From positions 628,069,380 to 628,133,379 of the forward strand of contig CM053028.1 of the NCBI GenBank assembly GCA_028564925.1: a stretch of DNA of 64,000 nt. Direction: 5' to 3'. Shown piece after piece: positions 41,081 to 51,874 of the stretch. The notes beneath the pieces are model-generated. The model did no database searches. It was given only the letters and a program-made list of their open reading frames with translations, and was not told where the DNA came from. This DNA is from Lithobates sylvaticus. Lineage: Eukaryota > Chordata > Amphibia > Anura > Ranidae. Position 1 is the first letter of the stretch; each line of letters starts with the position of its first letter. The position numbers were made by a program, and so were the translations under genes.

Positions 41081-44000
41081 GAAAAAAGAGAAGTCCTTCT
41101 CCAGTTATGTTTTTTGGTTTACTTGTGTTATCCCCCCCAAGTGTCCTTTCACCCTGGTCCCACCTCTGATTCCTTCACTCAAAAATCTACCCACCTGCCA
41201 GCCGATCTTCCATTATCTTAGACAACGTTTCACTCTACCTGGTAGCATAATAGTGTCACAATGTCCAGTACCGCTACTTTCACATAGATTTCTATTTCCG
41301 GCACATATCCTCCTGGTACGCCTCCCCCCATGAAAATCGTCTCATGGAACGTAAAGGGGCTCCGATCCCCCATCAAGAGACTCAAGGTGCTACGCCACCT
41401 TAAACGACTCAAAGCTGATATCGCCCTTCTGCAGGAAACCCACCTAACACAACCCGACTATCACCGCATGCAAAAACTTTGGGTAGGTTCGGTCATAGGT
41501 GCTGATGCTGTAGCCCGTAAAGCGGGAGTACTTATCCTGCTTCATAAAAACCTAGTCCATCAACTGATTTCGAGCGACGCAGACGAGCAAGGCAGACTTC
41601 TTACGATTCGTTTAAAATTAGGAGACAGGGAACTTGCAATCTCTAATGTATACGCACCCAACAACCCGGGGAAAACATTTTTTGCGGACTTGTCCACCAG
41701 ACTCTTACAACACCCTCTTACCCCCCATTTAGTCGGAGGAGATTTTAATTCCTCCCTTCACATGACGGAAGATAGATCCTCCCCAAAAATTTCACCTAGG
41801 CAGACTTTGAGCCTTGATCAAACACTTTTTGCCTCAACCATGGATTCTCTTCACTTCACTGATTTATGGCGACTTTCTAACCCACTGAGCAGAGAGTACA
41901 CTTTTTATTCTATTCCCCATAAGGTGTTCACCAGGATTGACTACATCTTTGGCACTGATTCCGTACTCCCCCTAACCTCTGATGCACAGATTCACGAGAT
42001 AGCCATTTCGGACCATGCCCCGATATCAATTTCCTTCACTGAAGCTCCCTCACCTTCTAATCCACGAGTGTGGCGCTTTCCCTCGTACCTTCACAATAAT
42101 GACGATTTCCGGCAATACATTGACAAGACTTGGAAGGAATTTGCCTCAGCAAATGCCGTCCATGTTCATAACCCCAATCTTTACTGGGATGCGGGAAAAG
42201 CCTATTTAAGAGGCAGAGTTATATCATATGCCTCCTCTTACAAGAAACACGCATTTTTCAAATATAAATCGACGAGCTTATCCCTTAAGCAAGCTCAGCT
42301 GGCTCTCTCCATCCAAGACTCTCCTGACAATAGAAATACCTGGCGCAAAGCCAAACTGGACTTTGACACATGGGCGGATATCATAGAACTTACCAAGCGC
42401 GCACAAGCCGACGCAAACCTTTATAAATTTGGCAACAAAACGGGGAAACTTTTAGCCAGACTATGCAAAGGCCCTTACAAGCAAACACATATCACAGCAC
42501 TTAGGGACCAGTCAGGGATTATCAAAAAGACTCCACAGGAAATAGGAAAAGTGATGCATACATTCTACTCAGCATTGTATGCGCCAGATCCAATTAACCG
42601 TGATGTAGCCCAGAAATTTCTTGACAAAATCACCCTACCTTCGGTCACCCCGGCCCAGCTAAAGAGCCTAAGCTTACCAATAACAGCCTCGGACATTTCT
42701 AAGGCCATACACCAACTAGCTCCTGGTAAGGCCCCGGGACCTGACGGCTTTTCCGGGGAGTTTTACAAGACCACACATGACACCATAGCACCTACCCTCC
42801 TTAGTGTGTATAACACAATTTGGGAAGGGGGACAATATCTGCCCTCCGGCTACCAAGCTACTATAAAATTGATTTCTAAAAAAGACAAAGATCCCCTAGA
42901 CCCGGGTTCCTACAGACCCATCTCCCTGCTAAATATTGATGCCAAGATTCTCTCTAAAATAATTGCCACGAGATTGGCCGATATTATCCCATCCTTGATT
43001 CACCCAGCGCAATCGGGATTTGTGAAAGGGAGGACGGCAACGCTAAATATCCGTAAAGTAATTTCGGTCTTGGATCATGCTTCTAAACACAGGGGGGGGG
43101 ACTTTGCCATTGTCACTCTGGACGCAGAGAAAGCTTTTGATAATCTTAGTTGGGACTGGCTCTCATTAGTTCTATCTGGGATGGGCCTCACAGGATCGTT
43201 CAACCATCTTATAAAAGCCATGTACACTTCCCCTGCGTCCAGACTGGCAGTGGCGGGTCTCCTCACAGATGAGTTTCGGTTATTCAAGGGAACAAGACAG
43301 GGCTGCCCCCTGTCTCCCCTACTCTTCAATCTAGCGCTCGAACCCCTCTCCAGATTCATTAACACCAACGGTGACTTGCATGGGATACGATTTGGTGATC
43401 TTGAGTTGAGATCTGCTCTTTTTGCAGACGATGTACTAATTTTTACTCGCGACCCTTCCTCCGACATGCCTGCTATTAAACACATGTTTGATGATTTCAG
43501 GTTATGTTCGGGACTAAAAATCAACTATGCTAAAAGTGAAATTCTCCCGTTGGGCCCCGGTTCTAACCCGTCCTGGGCTTCCCACTCGCCCTTCTCCATA
43601 GCCAAATCCCACATTACGTATTTAGGCATAAAAATTGGTAAGCTCCCTTCTTCTCTTTATACCTTAAACTACCCCCCTTTGATACATAAAATCATCCAGG
43701 AATTGGAAAATTGGAAGGACCTGCCGCTATCGCTCCTAGGGAGATGTCACCTATTCAAAATGGTCAGTTTTGCGCGTCTTCTCTACCCTCTCCAAACCCT
43801 CCCCTTACTCTTGAAGCATAAAGATGTGCAGCTTCTACATAAAGCCATCTCTAAATTTATTTGGCGCCAAAAAAGACCGCGCATAGCCCTGTCCAAACTC
43901 CATCTCCCCAGAACCGAAGGAGGCATAGGTCTACCGAATGTTAGGCTCTATAACTTAGCCTGCTTGCTTAGGATAGGAATAGATTGGATACAACAGACTT

Positions 44001-45615
44001 CCCGATACTCTAATTTCTCTCTTGAATCTGAAATGGCTCATCCTTTCTCACTAGTCGCTTTATTACATTGTCAATGGAAATCGTTACACTCTGACTTTCA
44101 ACATAACCTCCTGCTTCGTGACACAGCAATTGCTTGGAGAGAAATACGAAAAAAGGAAAAACTCTCCCCTTATATGTCTAAGCACCTTCCTATACAAGGT
44201 AACCCCAGCTTCACTCCGGGATTGATACACCAAAGTTACTCTCTATGGTCAAGGCAAGGCCTCACAAACTTCTCTTCCCTATGTGATGCGGACACTGGAT
44301 TACCATTCCCATTCTCCTACATAGCTTGTCGGTTCGAGCTACCTAACCCGCACATTTTCTATTTTCGGCAGTGCGTCAACTTCCTTCACACCTCTTGTGG
44401 GGAAGCACGAAAGAGATTTCGACCCTCTCTTCTGGACACTTTAATACACACAGGTCGAAACACCATCACCGGCATCTACAAACCCCTACTCCGCAAGCTC
44501 ACCCCGACCATTGAATCCTCTGCCACTGCTAACTGGGGAAAAGACTTCCCAGACCCAGAGCTCATTGACAAGCTGCTCAACGGTTACAACAATGTGCTCC
44601 GACTGATACCATGTGAATACTGGCGGGAAACCCAGATGAAGATATTGCACCGTGCCCATATACCTTTTCTTGTGGACAAGGGTAACCCTCAGACTCTCCT
44701 CTGTCCCCTATGTAAACAACCTAGACCCACCCTGGCACATCGCTTTTGGTCTTGCTCCTTCATCGCCTCTTTCTGGGACCAGCTTATAGCCTTCATACAA
44801 AGTATAACCTTGCTACACCTTCCCAAGGACCCCCTACTTTTGATATTCGGCTATTGGGACAAACAACTCCTAAACCTGGTCCTCCCACACAGAGCTTCTA
44901 CATAAAGATTGGATCCTCATCTGCCTTTTTACTGCCAGGAGAGCGATACTAAAGAATTGGACCTCATCTTCCTGCCCTACTATTTCAGCGGTCAAACAAG
45001 AGCTTCAATTACATCTCCACAGGGAAAAACTAACTACTGACTTTAACCACCCTGTCGCGAAACAACGCTTCTACATGAGATGGAGGAAGTTCATTGATGC
45101 AACAATCCACCCTGCACCACAAGAGTCTATACTTACTCCGTTTACATACTACAAAAGCCTCCTGACGCAAACGGACATTGTTGACACTCACTGAAATGGA
45201 TCCTTTGTGCTTTACTCACACGATTCCTTACCAGATAAGACCTACTACGCTTGTTACCAGTGCTGGAAACTTGATCTATGGAACTCAGGACTTTCAAGAT
45301 CACCCCTCCGCCCCAACTTGGCAAACTGCCTTCCTTGCATCTCACCTCATGATGGGACTCGCAATTTGCCCCCCCCCCCCCCTCTCACCTCCCCTGTTTT
45401 ATTCTCCCCCCCCCCCCCCCATATTGAGTTTATTACCTGTCCAGCCAGATCTCTTTGAATTTAGGTTAGGCTTTATATGCTGCATTCATTGCCTTTTACC
45501 AATTCTTTCAGATATTGTAAAAATTGTACCAATCGAGCAGCGCGGAATGTCTCCCGCTGACTCGCTATGTTGTTGTATGATGTTGTTTCTTTTCAATAAA
45601 TTCTTTTGAAAAAAA
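41081..45615 (+). mobile_element. L1 copy F, 5'-truncated LINE of a third lineage, inserted in ORF2 of copy E
   Basis: About 250 bp of spacer, a nearly whole ORF2, a short 3' UTR with C runs (45370-45382 and 45407-45420), AATAAA at 45595 and poly(A). Exact 13-bp duplications flank it. ORF1 is absent. The ORF2 sequence is far from the other copies in the window. Confidence 0.92.
41330..45194 (+). pseudogene. L1 copy F ORF2 with one late frameshift
   Basis: The ATG at 41330 reads MKIVSWNVKGLRSPIKRLKV. Endonuclease: LLQETHL, VGGDFNSSL, FTRIDYIFG, ISDHAPIS. RT: GKAPGPDGFSGEFYK, SYRPISLLNIDAKILSKIIA, HPAQSGFVKGR, LDAEKAFDNLSWDW, KGTRQGCPLSPLLFNLAL and FADDVLIF (about 43425). The zinc knuckle is CPLCKQPRPTLAHRFWSC. 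The first frame ends at 44905 after 1,191 codons. A frameshift near 44890 leads to about 97 more codons (HKDWILICLFTARRAILKNW to the stop at 45192-45194). Catalytic motifs are whole, and only the tail is affected. Confidence 0.9.
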
Positions 45616-45628
45616 AAAAATGAACGTC
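45616..45628. repeat. Right target-site duplication of L1 copy F
   Basis: Exact copy of 41068-41080, overlapping the end of the copy F poly(A). Confidence 0.93.
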
Positions 45629-46897
45629 CTACCCAGATTCCTTTATCTTCTTCAAGCAGTTCCCATACGGCTCCTTCTTCCAATCCTACAAACGGATCTG
45701 TAGACATTTTATTTGGGCTTCCAAGACCCCTCGCACGAGTTGGGATCGCATGGTCCTTCCTAAATTACTTGGAGGGCTTGGTCTTCCTGACCTCCAAATG
45801 TACCACTATGCGTGCCACTTAACCAGGATAGTGGATTGGCACACGCACCGCCTCACCAAAGATTGGATACAGTTGGAAGACTCCTTTGCTACCCTATCAC
45901 TATCCACCTTACCATGGATTCAACACAAATCCTGGCCCCAAGCCTACACTTTGCATCCGCTTATAGGAGCCACTTTGTTGACCTTCAAAAAGTCATGTAA
46001 GACACTTTCGCTTACTCCGTCTCCTGGCCCCATGACCCCTTTAAACGATAACCCAGACTTCCCCCCGGGCCTGCGTTTACAAGACTCGTCCACGGGGATC
46101 CGCTCTTCGCCCGTCAGGGCACGAAACTTCTTCTCTGAGGGGGCATTCCTTCCACATCACTCATTGACTACAGCTCTCCCTGACTTCCACATTCCCCTCT
46201 ACAAGTATTTCCAACTGCAACACTTTTTCAACGCTTCCACACCCTCTTTGATTTGGCATAGAGAATTTTCCCCATTTGAACTCTTATGCAATAGCACGGA
46301 ACCTCTAAGACATCTAATTTCTACTATCTATGCGCTCTTATTCTCCCACTATCAGATTAAAGACGACAAAATGGTTAAGCAATGGGAATTTGACCTCTCC
46401 ATTGATCTCACCCCTGCTGACTGGGAACGCATTTTTTTACTCATGCATAAGGGCTCAATCAACGTCTCCACACAGGAGAACAGGTACAAACTGTTCTCCA
46501 AGTGGTACAGAACCCCTGATAGGATCCCCTCATTCAACCATTCTGGTCAAATATCCACCAACAGATCTCCCACATTACCACCCACACACCAAGCTTTTCC
46601 CCTGAACACTACCTTTTACACCACACTTCCGCACCCCTTCGTTCCTATAAAAGATCTCTTTCCCTACACCTCATAAATGCCGCCAACCTCTGTATCCCTC
46701 TCTTTTGGAGAAAGGATGCCCCTCCTACAGTCGACGATTGGATCCGTCGGGTTGACAAGATAGCGGAAATGGAACAGCTAATCTGTCAAGCTCACGACAA
46801 CCCAACTAAATTTTCTTCCACGTGGTCCTGCTGGCTCCATCATAAAACACTCGCCTCTCTGAGCAATGCCCAAGCTGCCCATTCCCCTCCTCACTAA
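45616..46897 (+). pseudogene. L1 copy E ORF2, C-terminal part
   Basis: Resumes MNVLPRFLYLLQAVPIRL, has a frameshift near 45672, then LPKLLGGLGLPDLQMYHYAC, WHTHRLTKDWIQLED and NPDFPPG, to TQENRYKLFSKWYRTPDRI. The zinc-knuckle codons present in other copies are missing here: the sequence jumps from PSFN to a PFW-like segment, an internal deletion of about 40-60 bp. After that, another frame carries LINAANLCIPLFWRKDAPPT and ends about 46897. Confidence 0.85.
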
Positions 46898-47539
46898 TCT
46901 TCTCATTGGTGTAGCCTAGGATATCCCCTGACTGGCCCGACATACCGTACTATCAGCTGACCCTCTTAATGAAGGGTGTGCAGTTATCCCCTGACTGTCC
47001 ATGGTCCCCCTGTCCTCCCCCTCTTTTGTATATTTTCCTCCCCCCTTTGATCCACTGATCAGATGTGCTAAACCGTCCCGCCTTACACTACGGTTCTCTG
47101 CAGTGTTGCCCCCCCCCCCCATTCACAGCTAGATCCCGAGAGGGGTGCATGGGGGTAGGGACTGCCTTAGACGGTCATATATGTGTGCCTCCCCCCTACT
47201 TATCCTGTTTTGTCTACTTTGAGTTTCTCTACTTAACAATCCTCCCTAATCTCCTAGACAGCCTCAACTTGGTTTTCTGCTAAGCATAGGCCATTCTCTT
47301 TTTCTGTCCCTTCTTTTTCTTTTTCTTCTCAGGAATACTTTCATGGCCTTACGCATTGTTTTCCATGCCTTGTTTACCTGTTGGTACTCTTCTTGCATTT
47401 GCCTGGATACTCGGGTTACTGCGTAGCCTGGGTCCCACATGTATTTTCTTTTTGTACTGTCTTGCTTATCTTTGACGTGCTGTTATCTTGTTACAACTTG
47501 TTAAAACTCAATAAAATGTTTTTGAGAAAAAAAAAAAAA
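46898..47539 (+). terminator. 3' UTR and poly(A) of L1 copy E
   Basis: No gene is visible. It contains a 12-C run (47109-47120), the 29-bp motif at 47125-47153 shared with copy C, a T/C-rich part, AATAAA at about 47512, TGTTTTTGAG and 13 A. hAT-2 sequence follows at once. Confidence 0.85.
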
Positions 47540-48270
47540 TGTAATTACACGCCCCTGTTAAACAGGGGCTGGAAAATTGGGCATTAGCCACTGGTGGTGG
47601 CACCCAGAAACAAAAATGTTCTTCCAAGCTATCATCAGGATCATTGAGGAGGAAGAGGATAGTTAGTCAACATAACAGGACAGTCACTCAGCATAGGCAG
47701 TCTTGAAGGGATGTGACATTTCAAAATAAATGATTCTGTTATATCAGCTTCAGGTGCCTGGTAGCTGGTGGTGATCCAAGACTGATTCATCTTTATGAAG
47801 GTCAGTCGATCAACTGAGTCGGTGGACAGGCGCACCCTGTGATCGGTGACAAAGCCTCCAGCAGCACTGAATGTGCGTTCGGAAAGAACGCTGGATGCAG
47901 GACAGGCCAGTAGCTCAATTGCATACTGTGCAAGCTCTGGCCAGTGATCCATCCTCAAGACCCAGTAAGCCAGAGTATTTTCAGTGGGAAAGGTGTCCAA
48001 GTCTGACCTTGCCCCTAGGTATTCCTGCACCATGTATATCAGACGCTGGCGATGGTTGCTGGAACCGATCATACCTTGGGGCTGCGGACTAAAAAATTGT
48101 CTGAACGCATCGGTCAGACGTCCACCTTCCCCACCGCTCCTTCTGCTACTGACCGAAGCCTCAGCAACTCGTCGTCCAGGACCAGGAGTTTGTAACCTCC
48201 CAGTTTCTGGGAAAGCGTTGCACAGACCTTTCTGCAAGGCCTCCCGGAGATGTCTCATCCTCTGCTCCCT
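47540..48270 (-). pseudogene. hAT-2 transposase C-terminus, first unit of the duplication
   Basis: On the minus strand the last 207 codons or so of a hAT transposase read RMRHLREALQKGLCNAFPET, DAFRQFFSPQPQGMIGSSNH, ELLACPASSVLSERTFSAAG and INQSWI-like end, closely matching hAT-1 (6760-7290). Downstream (47540-47660) is the 3' repeat motif with CCCCTGTTAAACAGGGG. Its 5' side is cut at the duplication junction. Confidence 0.9.
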
Positions 48271-49680
48271 TCTTCTCTGAGGGGGCATTCCTTCCACATC
48301 ACTCATTGACTACAGCTCTCCCTGACTTCCACATTCCCCTCTACAAGTATTTCCAACTGCAACACTTTTTCAACGCTTCCACACCCTCTTTGATTTGGCA
48401 TAGAGAATTTTCCCCATTTGAACTCTTATGCAATAGCACGGAACCTCTAAGACATCTAATTTCTACTATCTATGCGCTCTTATTCTCCCACTATCAGATT
48501 AAAGACGACAAAATGGTTAAGCAATGGGAATTTGACCTCTCCATTGATCTCACCCCTGCTGACTGGGAACGCATTTTTTCACTCATGCATAAGGGCTCAA
48601 TCAACGTCTCCACACAGGAGAACAGGTACAAACTGTTCTCCAAGTGGTACAGAACCCCTGATAGGATCCCCTCATTCAACCATTCTGGTCAAATATCCAC
48701 CAACAGATCTCCCACATTACCACCCACACACCAAGCTTTTCCCCTGAACACTACCTTTTACACCACACTTCCGCACCCCTTCGTTCCTATAAAAGATCTC
48801 TTTCCCTACACCTCATAAATGCCGCCAACCTCTGTATCCCTCTCTTTTGGAGAAAGGATGCCCCTCCTACAGTCGACGATTGGATCCGTCGGGTTGACAA
48901 GATAGCGGAAATGGAACAACTAATCTGTCAAGCTCACGACAACCCAACTAAATTTTCTTCCACGTGGTCCTGCTGGCTCCATCATAAAACACTCGCCTCT
49001 CTGAGCAATGCCCAAGCTGCCCATTCCCCTCCTCACTAATCTTCTCATTGGTGTAGCCTAGGATATCCCCTGACTGGCCCGACATACCGTACTATCAGCT
49101 GACCCTCTTAATGAAGGGTGTGCAGTTATCCCCTGACTGTCCATGGTCCCCCTGTCCTCCCCCTCTTTTGTATATTTTCCTCCCCCCTTTGATCCACTGA
49201 TCAGATGTGCTAAACCGTCCCGCCTTACACTACGGTTCTCTGCAGTGTTGCCCCCCCCCCCATTCACAGCTAGATCCCGAGAGGGGTGCATGGGGGTAGG
49301 GACTGCCTTAGACGGTCATATATGTGTGCCTCCCCCCTACTTATCCTGTTTTGTCTACTTTGAGTTTCTCTACTTAACAATCCTCCCTAATCTCCTAGAC
49401 AGCCTCAACTTGGTTTTCTGCTAAGCATAGGCCATTCTCTTTTTCTGTCCCTTCTTTTTCTTTTTCTTCTCAGGAATACTTTCATGGCCTTACGCATTGT
49501 TTTCCATGCCTTGTTTACCTGTTGGTACTCTTCTTGCATTTGCCTGGATACTCGGGTTACTGCGTAGCCTGGGTCCCACATGTATTTTCTTTTTGTACTG
49601 TCTTGCTTATCTTTGACGTGCTGTTATCTTGTTACAACTTGTTAAAACTCAATAAAATGTTTTTGAGAAAAAAAAAAAAA
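48271..49680 (+). pseudogene. Second copy of L1 copy E ORF2 end and 3' UTR
   Basis: Repeats 46129-47539: LTTALPDFHIPLYKYFQLQH, WYRTPDRIPSFNHSG, the same loss of the zinc knuckle, the same 3' UTR and poly(A). The shared deletion shows that the duplication came after the decay of copy E. Confidence 0.92.
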
Positions 49681-50396
49681 TTGTAATTACACGCCCCCTG
49701 TTAAACAGGGGCTGGAAAATTGGGCATTAGCCACTGGTGGTGGCACCCAGAAACAAAAATGTTCTTCCAAGCTATCATCAGGATCATTGAGGAGGAAGAG
49801 GATAGACAGTCACTCAGCATAGGCAGTCTTGAAGGGATGTGACATTTCAAAATAAATGATTCTGTTATATCAGCTTCAGGTGCCTGGTAGCTGGTGGTGA
49901 TCCAAGACTGATTCATCTTTATGAAGGTCAGTCGATCAACTGAGTCGGTGGACAGGCGCACCCTGTGATCGGTGACAAAGCCTCCAGCAGCACTGAATGT
50001 GCGTTCGGAAAGAACGCTGGATGCAGGACAGGCCAGTAGCTCAATTGCATACTGTGCAAGCTCTGGCCAGTGATCCATCCTCAAGACCCAGTAAGCCAGA
50101 GTATTTTCAGTGGGAAAGGTGTCCAAGTCTGACCTTGCCCCTAGGTATTCCTGCACCATGTATATCAGACGCTGGCGATGGTTGCTGGAACCGATCATAC
50201 CTTGGGGCTGCGGACTAAAAAATTGTCTGAACGCATCGGTCAGACGTCCACCTTCCCCACCGCTCCTTCTGCTACTGACCGAAGCCTCAGCAACTCGTCG
50301 TCCAGGACCAGGAGTTTGTAACCTCCCAGTTTCTGGGAAAGCGTTGCACAGACCTTTCTGCAAGGCCTCCCGGAGATGTCTCATCCTCTGCTCCCT
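48271..50396. repeat. Tandem duplication, second unit (2,126 bp)
   Basis: Nearly identical to 46129-48270. By eye I see two substitutions, three 1-bp length differences in or next to homopolymers and a 17-bp gap (near 49803). After 50396 the hAT-2 sequence continues beyond the duplicated part. Confidence 0.95.
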
Positions 50397-51111
50397 CTGC
50401 GACGGCAAGATAAGATCTGCAACCTTACCCTTGTACCGTGGATCAAGGAGAGGCCAGCCAGTAATGGTTCCTCTCCTTGATCCGAAGAATATGAGGATCC
50501 TTCCGCAGGCTTTGCAGGATCAGGGAGACCATGCAACGTAGGTTAGCTGAGGCATTCGGTCCGGAGTCTTCTGGGTCACTGAGGACGACATGATCGCCAG
50601 CCACCTCCTCCCAGCCACGTACAAGTCCACTGGTTTGTTGGGACTGTACATCATCCCTAAAAGACTGCTGCTGCTGATGCTGAGTGCCAGGCTCCACCTC
50701 AATGCTGACACAATCCTCCTCCTCCTCATCCTTTGCCTATGTGATGGGTGGGAGAGAAGGAACACTCTCTGGATAAAGGCGGCCTTGAGAGGCAAGGAAG
50801 TCCTCCTCGTCCTGCCTCTGTTCTGCCTCAAATGCCCTGTCCATTATTCCATGCAGCGTATGCTCCAACAGGTGGACAAGAGGTACAGTGTCACTGATGC
50901 ATGCACTGTCACTGCTCACCATCCTTGTGGCCTCCTCAAATGGTGACAGGACAGTGCATGCATCCCTGATCATGCTCCACTGGCGTGGGGAAAAAAATCC
51001 AAGCTCCCCTGACCCTGTCCTGGTGCCGTAGTCACACAGGTACTCATTCATGGCCCTCTGCTGCATGTGTAGTCGCTGCAGCATGGCCAACGTTGAGTTC
51101 AACCTGGTGGG
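49681..51111 (-). pseudogene. hAT-2 transposase, C-terminal half
   Basis: The minus strand begins at TRLNSTLAMLQRLHMQQRAM (51090) and reads GELGFFSPRQWSMIRDACTV, a disordered acidic/Gln-rich part (GTQHQQQQSFRDDVQSQQTS), RIKERNHYWLA and the same C-terminus as hAT-1, ending at about 49845. Small frame changes occur near 50720 and 50440. The region upstream of TRLNS is missing because another hAT end starts at 51112. This copy has the uninterrupted T run that is one T longer in hAT-1. Confidence 0.9.
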
Positions 51112-51306
51112 TAGGGATGAGCCGAACACCCCCGCGTTCGGTTCGCACCAGAACCTTCGAACGGACCGAAAGTTTGCGCAAATTTCGAACCCTATACGTT
51201 ATAATGGACGCGAACATTCAAAATCAAAAGTGCTAATTACAACGGCCAATATGCATGTTAATGTCATAAAACAGATTTGGGGACCCGGGTCCTGCCCCAG
51301 GGGACA
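51112..51306 (-). mobile_element. hAT-3: terminal 195 bp of a third hAT copy, cut by the provirus
   Basis: TAGGGATGAGCCGAACACCC at 51112 is the inverted terminus. The segment matches the reverse complement of 9186-9380 with few differences and ends CCCCAGGGGACA where the provirus LTR begins. It sits inside the transposase gene of hAT-2, thus a hAT copy inserted in a relative. The rest of hAT-3 is not in the window. Confidence 0.88.
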
Positions 51307-51691
51307 TGCCAAGGGGCCACTGATACCAGTTTACATTGCCGCGTTCCAATTGTTAAGCTTACATAATGGAGTAAGACACAGACACACAGATCTCCGTGTC
51401 GGCTCCGAGCTTAAAGACCCAGGCTCTCAAAAGCTTTTATTAGCGGTATTTATACACTTTTTAAAGGGGGTGTTTTCCAAAGCAAACAGATGACAATATG
51501 ATTTCATACAAGGCTATATCCAATTGTACAGGTCACCATGCCCTGTGACATAGCTGACTAAACACTCTTGTGTAAGCCCTTGTACTGGGACATTAAAACA
51601 AATAACAGGAGAGAACAAAATACGAAGCAACAATCAGATGAAAAGGGTAACTCTAACTTGTAATTACATATTCAGCTAACCGGACTTCTCA
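51307..51691 (-). repeat. 3' LTR of the endogenous retrovirus (385 bp)
   Basis: Read on the minus strand it starts TGAGAAGTCCGGTTAGC. It contains GTATAAATA followed closely by AATAAA (TATA box and poly(A) signal). It is preceded by a purine-rich tract (GTCAAAGGGGGAAA). It is slightly shorter at its outer edge than the partner LTR. Confidence 0.9.
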
Positions 51692-51874
51692 TTTCCCCCT
51701 TTGACATCATGCTCCTCCCAACTCTGGATCCTCAAAAGTGGGTTCTAGCTAGTACTTCCTTAGGTACTATCCCTGACCGCGAGTTGTCAGAGGAGAACTG
51801 AGTTCTCATCCCCCAGTTCCATACCAGCATCCCAGAAGTGAAGAGAATCGGAGAGGAGGACGATGTCAACCCAT

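Larger units (their letters stand above)
11776..47539 (+). mobile_element. L1 copy E, the outermost LINE of the nest (own pieces 11776-12434, 38608-41080, 45616-47539)
   Basis: Three plus-strand pieces form one 5'-truncated L1: inter-ORF region and ORF2 start, then endonuclease to mid-RT, then the ORF2 end with 3' UTR, AATAAA and poly(A). Copy D splits the first two, with the duplicated target CTTACACAGACTCTT on both sides. Copy F splits the last two, with duplicated AAAAATGAACGTC. The left boundary at 11776 is where the 178-bp repeat ends and is the least certain point. No target duplication for E itself is visible, because its right side joins hAT-2 and its left side joins the 178-bp repeat. 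Confidence 0.85.
46129..48270. repeat. Tandem duplication, first unit (2,142 bp)
   Basis: The unit holds the last 0.77 kb of copy E ORF2, its 3' UTR and 0.73 kb of hAT-2. It is followed directly by a second unit (48271-50396). At the junction near 48270, hAT-2 sequence CTGCTCCCT meets copy E sequence TCTTCTCTG with about 2 bp of overlap. This points to end-joining or template switching rather than transposition. Confidence 0.95.
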
